From NCBI GenBank assembly GCA_023333565.1, contig JAJKFH010004053.1:992001-1056000 (forward strand): a DNA stretch of 64,000 bases, read 5' to 3'. The stretch is from Puffinus mauretanicus. Lineage: Eukaryota; Chordata; Aves; Procellariiformes; Procellariidae. The position numbers and the translations under genes are program-made. Under the pieces are notes generated by a model. The model did not search any database and was not told the DNA's origin. It was given only the letters and a program-made list of their open reading frames with translations. Positions 1 through 12,231 of the stretch are shown piece after piece; the stretch's first letter is position 1, and each line of letters opens with the position of its first letter.

Positions 1-2089
1 TCTTCTGATATTACACCACAGGATAAAATGATCTTCTAATTGGGATGTGCACATATGGGTGGTTGTCAATAGAGAAAAAGCTACTCATCTTAGAGTAACA
101 GTAGTTCTCTCAGGCATGCTGGTTTTATTTGCATCGTATAGCTAATCCAGTATCCATCCCTGCCTGGTAGCCTTGTATGGCTACATGTTTGGGGTCAATG
201 GGCAACTGGGGTGTGGTTACTGTGAGCCCCTGTAAGCCTTTTCCTTCAAATACAAAGATCTGGTGTGCGTGTGCACATAAAGGGTACTACTAACCTCAAA
301 TCTTTAAGCTCTTTCCCATCAGGTACACGTGCATTAGCAGTGCAATGTGTGTATGAACAATAAATCTTAAAAAGCTCCCATTAGTGCAAGGTAAGTAATT
401 TTTTGTTAGGCAATTATATAGTTAGGTTGGGTATTATACAGTTATAAACATGTGGGGCCTGACATATTTCCATCTAGCTAGAGGCACATAAGGATCTAGA
501 ACTCTATGTGTATCATGAATTTATTTAAGGTGTAATAGATGCTTGTAAGATTTAGTATTTTTTCTTTACATGAACTTCATGGAACCTAGTTAAAACCATG
601 GTCGGCAATCTGACTCTGTGTTACCTGGGTTTTGAATATTTTAATGTAAGTAAAGGGTCCTCAAAATGAAGGTTTGGTATGATAAAATAATTGTTCTCCA
701 AAATTTACCTTTTCCATGCCAAGAGTGGTGTTTACATTTGAAATAATTAAAACCAGAAATGTTAAAACTATTTTAAGTTTTATTAGATTGCTGGATAACT
801 AAGGGACCATAATTATTCTGTTTATTGCTGTAGGAATATATCTGGTTGAAATTTTTGCTTGGAAGTGGTTAATTTATTAAGTGCTTTCTGGCTGCATTAT
901 GGATTTTCAAAAAAATGTATTTGAACACCACTCTACAGCACACTTCTGCACACATGGTTTGTCTGCATGTACTGTCATCATTCTTTCATATCTACTATTT
1001 TTTTGTTCATGATGGAGAAAGTGATGTTTTAATTTCCACATCATTTCATTGTAGAACTATTAAAGTTACTGAGGGAATCTCAGCAACTCATTTAATTTAA
1101 TCAAAAACCAAAAAAACCAATTACAGTTGTGTAGTAAGTCATAATTTTCTCTTCTGAGATGTTATTTAATGTGGGGAAATCAGGTTTCTATTTTTCTGTG
1201 TATTAACCAGCCACTACCACACTGCCCTTTGGTAGCCAATTTCAGAATTTTTACATTAATGCTGGAAGGAGAAGTTGCAACTACAAATCCTTCCAAAGTG
1301 TAGATGTCGTTGTTTTCTTTCTTACCCAGTGCACCACACTTTTTCTGATCATGAAGTATTTCTGAATTATGTAATCTATTCTGTTTTCCTTATGGCAGGA
1401 ATAGGTATTATTAGAGTGATTTGACTCTCCATCGTCCCTGTCCATTGTTCCAAGAGACTTCATTCTGGCTGCTCTTACTGTTTGAGCTTGTCTGTAATTT
1501 AATTTTCTAGATTTTCATTCCTGACACTTAAGGACATACTTACTTAATGACAATGTTGCTTCTCTTCAACGTCGCTGTTGTGGGTGGAAGATTTATGCCT
1601 GTGTGATGGGTGCATAGTGATTGACTTTTTTTTTTGTTAATTTTTAGTTAAAAGCATTTTAATTTCAGAGAGCAAGGAGAGCTTGAAAGAAGAAAAAATG
1701 GTTTTGCCCATGTTAAAAAAAAAATACACTATTGTTTTCTAATCTCTAGTGTACTCAGTGTTTCAGATACAATTTGACATACGCAGTCTTTGCATTCTAA
1801 GGTCCTTGAGTTTTTTGCAATAAGTATTGAAAATATGACAGTGAATAGTGTTATTTCTAGAAAATACGATATCAGTCTTTTCCAAATATAAGTGCCTAAT
1901 TACACTCAGGAACAATAGGATTGATCTGTTATTGTTTGGTTCCCAGTTGTCAGTGCTGACATCTCTGAAAGAAAACAAAACAAGCAAACTACTCAACATT
2001 AATCGTAATGATGTTATCAGGTTTATATATGAGGGATATTCTCTCTCTCCCCCATTCATTTTCTGTAATGATCATTATTTCTTTTTCAC
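1..2089. other. AT-rich non-genic DNA, nothing recognised
   Basis: No recognisable gene or repeat family. The ORFs here are at most about 100 codons, overlap on both strands and have low-complexity composition, as expected by chance in AT-rich DNA. Short A and T runs occur, for example around 1,627-1,637 and 1,714-1,723. It could be intron or intergenic; no splice-bounded exon stands out. Confidence 0.6.
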
Positions 2090-2440
2090 TGTGTCTTGAT
2101 TGCCTCCCTGCTACCTGTCCAAGAGCTGATCCAAGCAGCTGGGCTGGGCTGGCTCACAGGCCAGGGATGATTAACTGCAAAGGCCGTTCAAGTCAGTGGC
2201 CAAAACCATCTACGCTGCCTCTAATCCAGCTTCCACTGAAAGACAGGCAGCAATAATCAACCTCTCAGCTTGTGACCCTTCCATGATTTCACCCATGTTT
2301 TGTCCTAGAGGAACAGAGCAAAACATTTTGCTCTCTAAAAGCTCTCCTGAAAGGTTTCCAGCTTTTGAAATGTGCATAATGAGCTCAGTGTGCAGAGCAG
2401 GGTCACAAGCGGAGGCGGGACAGGGGTATTGCGTTGCTTC
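2090..2440. other. GC-richer block; candidate conserved noncoding element
   Basis: About 350 bp with clearly higher GC and complexity than its AT-rich surroundings, including a TGGGCTGGGCTGGCT stretch and no homopolymers. It carries an open frame on + (2,196-2,552) that runs on into a 13-A run (2,484-2,496), which argues against coding. No transposon family is recognisable. A local composition change like this can mark a conserved noncoding element, an old repeat or a fragment of exon. I favour noncoding, but only by inference; alignment to other birds would decide it. Confidence 0.3.
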
Positions 2441-5400
2441 ACGTAGGAAAACAATAGTTGTTTTGTTAGTAATACATTATATTAAAAAAAAAAAAATTCA
2501 AGTAGCCTTTAAGTTGATGGAGTCCCATATCTGCGTACACTATGTGTTTTAAGTTATTTTCTGAGGAAACTTTTATATATAATATTGTCTGTCACAAGAT
2601 AATCTTGAACCAGTAACGAAACACGCCAGCATGGTCTTTGTGGATTTATACTCATTTCAACTTTAAAACTTTGTTAACACATAGGAGATGACGACAGAAA
2701 ACACTGAAAGGGTATCTAGAATTAGTTTTATAAATTGCCGTATATGTATGTTAAGATGTAAACATATTAGAACAGGAAAAGCAAGAATAATTAATGAAAG
2801 GTATTTTCAGTCCTCCCAAGAAAAATAGCTTTCATAAATAAATAAATGACTACATAAATGACTACAGCTTTCAAATGGATTTCATCCTCAATCATTCAGG
2901 TTAATCAAGCTTGTGAACTCTATAGTTAGTGGTGGTCTAGCAAAAGTTAACTGCAGTTACTCTAGGCTTCTAGAAAAAGCACACTCACAGAAGATAAGAA
3001 AAAAATGTATATTGATGTATGGGGAAGTTTGGTTGTCATCTTTATCACTGGTGTTTAATGTTCACTAGTTTTGCAATGTGTATCTTTATTCAAACAGTAA
3101 TGTTATATTGTGGTGGTGTTTGGCTGTCTCTTCATTCATTACCACCATCATGTCATGTAATCGTTGCTTAAGACACATAGCAAACTAAAAATTAATTGAT
3201 GTCCAATTTATATGAGTTGTCTCACAGTTTGCTTAAATGCACAAGTTTTCAGAGAACCTAAATTCCTGAAGCAAGAAGGGAGCTGCAAGTTAAAGCTCAC
3301 AAGATAAAAAATCAGGTCCTCGTATATTGACACTGCAATCTAAAGTTAGATATCGAAACACAACTGATTCTGTAAGTAATTGTAAGCTTTAGTACATATG
3401 GTACCCTCCTACAAGCAAACTTTCTAAATGCAGTAACAACAAGAAATCCACTGATAAATCTGTTAATCAGGTGTTAATATATGAATTTTCCTCAGATTTT
3501 TTTATCACCATTATGCTAAAAAAAAAGTTATAAAAAGTTAATCTAAATGGATATTAACATTTTCAATTTATTGCTTCAGGGTCATTGTATGAACACATAA
3601 GCTTGTCTCTGCTATCCCCTTATGACATTGCATCTCGCTAAAATCAACATTTATGGAGCAGATTGATATGACTTCTGACCTTTAGACTCGGAGCTGTATC
3701 TGAATCCTGACTGCATCAGGCAAGGAAATTAATGAGTGTACCACTCTGCCTCGCTGTAAGATCTGTTCCTATAATGATAATTATAATGGCACTGCTATGC
3801 TATTATGGTTGAGGTGCTGTCACCAATCCCATTATTGAAACAGGGATTTTAAGGGGTTGATAATTCAGCTATAAAAACAATATTTATGTCATAGCAGTGT
3901 AATCAAGGGTGAATACAAGAAAGTGAAGACTAACTGTTTCTACTGAGCACTGTTGGGGAAAGACCCAGTCTGCCTAATTTAGCAATCTTTTTCCTTGGGC
4001 TCTTTATGAAGCCCTCCATGAAGTGAAGTACATGCTTCCACATACGGTGCCGCACTGGGACTCTGCAGGCCTTCAGAGGGTCATTCTGTCTCCATACAGT
4101 TTCCTGTCCAGAATAACCCTCTGGAGACCTTCCGTGGCACCTACACTTTCCCTCTGACTACAGGGGTAATGTACGAAGCATGCTTGGGGGTTCAGCTACC
4201 TGTAGCACCTCAGAACATTTTGGTTACTTAGAGCTTACGTACTGGCTACTTAGAGCATTTTGATCGGAAAAATTCAGTTGTTTATTTAGGCTCGTGTCAG
4301 TGGACCTTCTCACGTTTTCGGGAGGTGGGATTTATATTCTCCAGTTTTAGCTGTCTGAAACTTAGTTGTTAAAACTAAGCCAGTCACTTAAACTCCCTCA
4401 ATAGTCACTGGAAGTTTATTGGTTTTGCTCACCTTAGATACCTATTTTCAGATGGGAATGAATGTTCTCCAGCGGTGTCTTTTTCCATCCAGTAATAAAA
4501 AGGGTAGTAATAATAATTAAAAAAAAGTGTACATGACTGTCCTAAGTTTATAGACCCATACATTAGGGCAAAAGATTAATCTCTTGTGCTATGAAGACTG
4601 AGTTATAAGACTCAGAGTCATAAGTTTGGAGGTTTTAGTTTTCACTGCTAAAGAACATTACAACACTTTCATACATATGTGCAGAAGTTAAACAAAAAAT
4701 TCTTACGCCATGCAAGAACCAGGACGGTGCCAGCCCACGTGCAGTAACATCTCTATGCAAAGGGATAGAGATTTCTTTTAAATGAGTGAGGTATGCATGT
4801 ACACATGCACCAGCACAGACATGTGACTACTTGTATATATATGGTGAAGCTTGAATAAATGTTTTGATACTTTGGACTGTGTTTTCTCCCTCAGGATTAT
4901 AAAGCTATAACCCCACTTTCATATGAACCTGATGTTTCATAATGTGTGAAGATAATTATCAAACTATTCAGGTCACGTCTGAATTTGTGATAGTCATAAT
5001 GTATTGTTATTCCTCTTCATTAATATTTATCATTACATTATTATTTATTCATTATTTATTTTGCTCCTTATTTATTGTTACTGGTGGTTGTTGGTTATTA
5101 TTATTTGATTATTTGATTACAATCATTAAAGGAACTCTAATAGATATGGGGGCTGCATGGAGCTAAGCACATTGTGCAAATGATGAACAGCACATGCAAA
5201 AGGCATTAGCCAAGGGCTTTGCATTCTTTCTTTTATTCCTCTCTCAGGAGATTGAGGTGACGGGTTTAATGACAGAGGAGGTATTTTAGCTTATTCTCCT
5301 TCTCGCTAAATGGAGTGCCAGTGCCTAGTAGTTTTGAAATAGTTCTGGCACAAAATGGTTGTATTTCTTGTGATCTCTCTTCCTTCATGCCAAACTTATG

Positions 5401-7550
5401 TTTGCAAATTTTTTGAACAGCAGGGATGAAAAAGGCATTCTCCTTTGTGAATACTAACCCTATGGAAATTTACTTCTAGCTACAAGTCTTTACCCCACTG
5501 AGTGTCTGCATTCTGCCTGAATATAATAAAGTACATGGAAGGTAAGAAGCAACATATTCCGCCCATCTCTGCTCAAATTGAGCAGTAATTTATTTTTGGT
5601 CTAGCAAATTTTTTAGAGTGGATAAAGTAATATATTCATGGTCAGCTGTGTTGGATCCGATTAAATTAATGACTTTTATTAATGACATACACCTTGAATC
5701 ATTGTTGTCTCACATATCCAGGAAACATTGGGAAGTATTTCTTACCAAATGTAAGTAACATTTTACTTGAATAAAAGTTCAAAATGTAGCAAATCAACTC
5801 AAGGAAAGTGCTGTAAAAACACAATTATAATTCTATGCTTTTAAGCAAATTTCCAAGACTACGGTGGGCATAAACTGCCTTTTTTTTTATTTGTTCTGAT
5901 TATCTGTTAATATAGCAAAATGCAAATCAATTTGTAAGAGTACATTAAAACTCACTGTATTCTTTTTTGCAGGAAGAGTTCTAAGGAGATGTAATATTTT
6001 AGAACAGTTTTAATGTAACAAAAAGAATCTCTGTTTTACAGCCAATGCAAAATTAATGGATTAGTCATAATGAAAAATAATATTCTGGACAGACTATTTG
6101 AAGATATTAATGCAATTTTGAAGTATTTTAGTGAGCATACTGAATATATGCATTCATTTGTCTGTGATTGCTAGTTCATGGTGACAATTCTTTATGAAAG
6201 TAGTTTTTGTAGAGTAAGTTATTATTTTGTATAAACTAATGGTGCAATAAATTTTTTCAATACCATAACAAATTTGTTTTAGTTATTAAAAAAATCATCC
6301 AGCACTCAGAATGATTCTTCAGTCTCTTTGGTGTCTCTTGTTTAATAGATATGGAGTCTTTTTTATCTTGCTAATATTTCCCTTACTTCTCAGAAGAAAA
6401 CACTATAAAGTTCTCTGCATATAACTATAGCTATTCTTCATTTATTCAGGAATAATTTCATAATCAAAACATTTATTTCAAAACTATTTTCTGAGTCTGG
6501 ACTTACGTGTCTATCTTTAGGCACTTAATCTTTGTCTTTCTTTAGGAGGTTGGTTGCCCTAGTTTCCCACTATGGTGAAGAGAGAGAAATAAAAAGCTCC
6601 AAAGGGCAATTTAGATCGTAACTGGGCCAAATCACCCCTTGAGATGAGTATCTTTGTACTACTCACATAGCTTTTGACTTGTAATGTGTTTACTCTTGAT
6701 AATTTTGTGAAATTTGCTGCTGGACCACAGAAATTTTGATGGTGCCTAGGAAGTAAATTACCTTCTAGTTTTCAGATGGAAAATTGCATTTAAAGACAAT
6801 TAAAGATGTTATATAGGTAGTCTTCTGCCTAATCTAATCTTAGAGACTCTCTTGAGCTAATAAAGCAAATGAACAGGTTTAAAGACCCGACTTTTCTGCT
6901 GATGCACAATTCATACCTGAGGAATGTTTGGAAACCCTGCTCCTTATAAGCCTCTATAGTCAAAGACTGCCAAAGTTGGCTGCTTTGGCAACATTCCTGA
7001 TGAAGTTTTAAACACATGAAATTGCTAAATTCTAAGTTGGAGGTAAATTCTGCAGCCGATATTGTACGTTTTTGAACTTCAGGGACATTGAAATATCCTT
7101 TAAAATAAAGATTTTAAAAATCATGTCTGTACAGAGGGAGTGAGATTTTAATAGGTTTAGTTCTTTTGTACACAGAATTCTCACAAATGTGATTACTCCC
7201 AACTGCAATCTATTTTATCCTCTCATTAGGCATGTGATGTCACCTTGGGTGGGATATATTTTGCTCAACTTTATTCATGTAACACTCAGATGTCTAAGTC
7301 TAAGCTTGACATCTGAATTATTTTTGATTGTCTATTGTTGCATGAAACATTCTTTACCTTTATTTTTTTTCCTCCATTATAGAAGTGTCCAGATTAGATT
7401 TGAATATCTAATTTTTAGGAGATTGAATTAGGCAAATTAATCCCTTATATCTTGTATTTATGACACAGAAATCCAAAGAAAAAGAAGTCAGATTTCAGAA
7501 GTTGCAATTTCTGGAACAGGCTGTGTTTAATTTCGAATCTTAGAGTTTAC

Positions 7551-7574
7551 TTCATACATGTGAACATGTATGAA
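7551..7574. repeat. Perfect inverted repeat (11-bp arms, 2-bp spacer)
   Basis: The left arm TTCATACATGT (7,551-7,561) and right arm ACATGTATGAA (7,564-7,574) are exact reverse complements separated by GA. The arms are flanked by unrelated AT-rich sequence. The palindrome contains two ACATGT cores. It could extrude as a small cruciform or bind a dimeric factor; no function is evident. Confidence 0.85.
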
Positions 7575-10500
7575 AGAAAAAGATTGAGGTTTCTACACCT
7601 TAATCTGGGATTACTTGTGCCTTAAACAGGCTTTAAAAATGACAAAAAAAACCAAACTGGGGTGCAATAATATTTGCACAGGGTAGCTTTATTTCATTTT
7701 CTTATTTCAAAAAGTAACCAGTTGTTCCCTCCCTCTTATTTTAGTTTGCCACCAGCAGAAAAGACTTGAGAAATATTTTACAGAGCTAGTCATTTGTATT
7801 GTGCCAAAGTCCTTGCTAACTTTTCGCCTGGTATGGCCTTTAATGTGGAATGATTTTCAATGCAGTAAACACAGTCAACATGGTGGAAAAAAATTGGAAG
7901 GGATTATCGATAGTTTATTAAGGTTGACCACTGTTTTTATTCTTCAGATAAATGCTGTACACACTGAAAGGCAGATTATATATAATTTATAGTCAATAGA
8001 AATTTTGTGAAAGTTAAATCTGGATATTAATTTGAAGTATCTCTTTCCTTTAACCGTGTTCTCTCACTGATCTTGATGGCTGGAGATTTCTCAGTACTCC
8101 AGAGTTACAGATCTGCTGTGGTCCTGTTCTCTCATGACGTTTTTTTTTTTCTTTTTCACGATCTTGGAAAAAGAAGCAATATCTAAATGAAGGATCTGGT
8201 TCTGTTTTGTATTACGGGAAGTAGTGTTTCTAGGTTTTCTCCTTCCAATAGTTGTTTCTTTTATTGTTTAGTTTTAATTTGTGAAGAACATGTAACAACA
8301 CCAGAAAAGACTGCAGGAAAACTTTATGGTTTAGATACTTTGGAAGTACAGAATTTTTTAAGCTATAAAACACAGTTCCAGCATTTTTATTTTCAGGTAT
8401 TTTTTCTGGATCTGTTTTTTTTTGCATAACAAGCCCAGCTTGTGTATGCAAGAGTGTATTCTTCTCCAATGACTGATCAAAAGGTGGCTTCCTTTCCATT
8501 CTGTGACAAATTTTGTTCAGATTTAACTTTTGGGAACTAGTTTCTGATAACCTTAACCAAAGTGCGTTATTAATTTTTCCAAATTGCATTGACTTCTCCA
8601 AGGCAGACTAAAAATAGCTGCCAGGAAAGAAGTTATCAGAATATAGCTGGCAGTGTATGTAACATGTTTGCTTTCTCTTTCTACTTCTAATATTAATATT
8701 AAACTAATAAGTTTACAGGAGGACAAGTTGCCGACAGAGCCCTGGGCTTCCAAAAACAGTTCTTTTCCAAAATTTCTACATGGCTATCCTGGAAATCTCT
8801 AGATGAGAATATGCGGGATAGTTTATACATATTCTATGTATAAAATTAATTAAAATGTTGTAATAGCACTGTCCTGCTTTTCTCTGTTTTTTTTTTTCTT
8901 GTTTCTTTTTTACCTTTTTTTTTTTTAAATTTGCAACAAATCTAGGGTGTATCTGTGATAACAAAATTTCTTCACTTGAAACTGTAGATTTGTTTTAAAC
9001 TTTAGTAACCATTTTTCAGATGATACTATTTTTCTATTTAATTTTGTAAAGATAATGTGATTACAGTTTTAGGATCAAAACAAACATTGGTGACATTGGG
9101 ACTATTTCTCAGTCTTTTTGCAATTATTGTCCTGAATGGTGATTTATAAAGGACAGTTTAATGTTCTTTATAGGTTTTTTTTTTCACCAGGCAATGTGGA
9201 AAACTCTTGTATTTCATAAATGGAATAATTGAGAGTTGGTCTGCTTTGATCTTTGCACTGCTGCACCATTTGGTTCTGACTATTTAAGGTTGTTTACAAA
9301 CCACAGCCTGTTTGTAGAACAGCAGGCAGGGACGGAGGATTCAGTCAATCAGAATAAAGAGAGCTGCAAGGTCAAAAACCCCTATGCCTTCTACTACTTT
9401 TGCCATACATTTAATTGCTAATATTTTAATTGCTAATTATTAAGATTAATATGGAATTGTTAATATTAATACATTTCATAAGTCTACTCAATAAAGTTTA
9501 TATTAAATATGAAAAATGAAAGAACATATTCAGACATTAATACTCATAGCAAATGTTTTACATATCAATAATAGATTTGATTTATGTATACCTGCATTTT
9601 TATTGGACTTATTAATATCAAGTTTTTGGTTATCGTTATTTTGTTTTACATGCCCTATACATAATTATGTTGATCTTATGATATGCACACCAAAAAGAGC
9701 CAGAATAAGCAAAACAAAATGGCAGTCAAAGTTGCACATCTGAAAGTTTTTTTCTCCACGGTGGCCTTAATCCACATATAGCAAAATCAAACAGGAATTT
9801 CTACAGCCTGTTCTCTTGTGAAAAATCTGCCTTGCTAACCAGTCAATAACATATATCTTATGGACAGGGTTTCTGGTGGTGTTTTCCCAAGGTTATGCTA
9901 CTACCTCTGAATGTGGGTGCCCTGAAATTTCTTTTTTTTTTTTTTGTTGTAAACACCAAAATGAATTTTTCTTAAAGAAGTTGTGATGGGTATTTTGAGG
10001 AGGTAAGAGCCTAGTATTTTGTGTACAAATTCAAAATACTCTTGCAAACTAGAGACACACTATGTCCCTAGTTGAATACATCATGATGATTAGTCTCTAC
10101 TTTGTTCTGGTCCTCCTCAAGTTTTAAAGAATTTTATCACAGTTAAAACTCAAAGATAAACTCTAGTTTAAGGTGCATTTTGAGCTGGCATTGCTGCAAG
10201 GTGAGGCACTGCACCCCTTCTCCGATGTTTCTGCCTTTGCCCTGTGTTTTTCCTTGCGTGGTGCAGGCTGTGCAGTGAGCCAGACTGGGGCTGAGCTGCC
10301 CGGGTTGCTTTTCCAGAGCCTGTAGTGATGTAACCCAGGGGCTGATATGGGGGCGCAAATAAGTGACTGTAGTGAGGGACTGAAAAGGGGAACAGATGCT
10401 GAATTTTTTGATAACTTCAACAGTGTCAGTTTAACTTGTGTGTTAAATTGTATCCTAGGAGATTTGTACTTGCAGAAAACACCTTTTGCATCCCATGTAA

Positions 10501-12198
10501 AGATGATCAATTTAAATATTGCTGTCTAACAGAGTAGCTGATTTTATAGAGAGACTGTGCCTTTAGACAGCAGTTCAGGTAGTTCATTCTTAATTGCTTT
10601 GTGAAAGAGCAATAATATGAAAATTCTAACTATGTTCCAGTCAGTAGAGAGGATGTTTAATCTGGCACTACAAATGCCTTAAAAATTAACATATAGCTAT
10701 GGAACCTTTCACCTTTATTTCACTTCTTCAAATCAGATCTGTGCTGGTAATGACTGAAAGCTGTAGATCCATGATGGCTATTAGTGATAAATGAGTTGAA
10801 GATCTCAGCCTAACAGAAGGAATAATTGGTTTGGAAACCCAACAATCCCTTCACCTTTAGTGCCAGTCCCATCAGAGAGAGGTCCATGCTTATTCACAGT
10901 GCAGCCTGGGAAAACCTACGCTTGTACTGCTGAGCTTGTTCAGGGGCTGAACTCCCCATGCAGTACAGTCTTGCACAGAAACTGTACTTGCCTGTGAAAA
11001 AATAACTTTTAGCTCTTACAGCCCAGTGTTGGTTGTTGTTTCTTCAAAAGAGACCAGATTGCTTATACGAGTGAAACCCCCTCAGAGATCTTTCTAACCT
11101 CCCTAGGTCAGGGTGCCCTTGGATTGGGAAAGCTGAGCCTATGAAACACACTTGTCCATTTGCAATAAGTACCGAGGAGATAATTTTTCCTCATGGAAAA
11201 TTATGTTTTTTCTTCTCAGCTTGTCAGCATTCTCCATTTAACACGTACAGACTGAGCAAACAGTACAGACTTAAACTGGTTACCAGCTCTAGAAGCTTCT
11301 TTCATCCTCATGGCTAATATTTTGGGCATCCTTCCATTCAGATCATGGTGTGTGAGAAAGATAACAACTCTCATTCTGCATAGTTTTCCCAGATGTTTTT
11401 TTGCCAAAGGGAACAGCTGCCATTGTCACAGTTGTAAGCTCTGTGCTTGACAGCACCTTATGTCACCCTAGAATGGAATTTTGTGGGTTTTGTTATTTTT
11501 CCTTCATGGCAAAGTGGTGCTCTGACTTTAGGATGCACAGCATCACAACATCATTTGGCTGACAAATGCAATCCCTATGAGAAATTATGGCAATATACCA
11601 GCCCCCGCATGCATCATTTTAGATTTTGCTTTAGACTTTAATTTAAGATTTCTTACAAGTCTGCTCATGTGAATCATCCCTTTTTTGCATCTTAGGGACA
11701 TGGGCAGGTTATAGGTTTTCCCAGTCCTCCTAAGAAGACAGATGTAGTGCAATACATTATGAACTAAGATATGGATAAATGGGCTTCAAAGCTAATGCAA
11801 TTTGAGAGGAATTCATATCTGGGACTTGTCTTTTCCTTCTTAAATTGTTCATGCTGAAAGAAACAAAGGACTTTGAGCATGCTACTGATATTCACCTATG
11901 AAATGCTATCCCCCAATCTCTCTCTAGATATTACTCAGTATGAATTATGATATGAAAACAGATGTCTGACTTGATGTCACTTCAAATATTTCTGGTCTGT
12001 TAGGGCCTATCAAGGTTTATTTAAACTAAAATTGCAAACCTTGAGATTAGAAATGATTTTAAATTTTGCAACATGCATAATGGAAATTCAGGAAAGAATG
12101 ACAGAATATAGATTTGCAAATCTTCCTGTACCAGCCAAAAAAGTCAACGTATACATTATAACTCCATATTCTTTATGAATACCATGAAACAATGTTCG

Positions 12199-12231
12199 TT
12201 TTTGTTTTTTGTTTTTTGTTTTTTTTTTTTT
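12199..12231. repeat. T-rich microsatellite, (GTTTTTT)n-like
   Basis: Imperfect GTTTTTT units pass into a long T run ending just before TAATGTGATG. It is simple-sequence DNA. A retroposon tail on the minus strand is possible, but no element body is recognisable next to it. Confidence 0.7.

Noticed and set aside
8230..8601. 123-codon minus frame
   Set aside because: Lys/Asn/Leu-rich, overlaps a plus frame, no recognisable domain.
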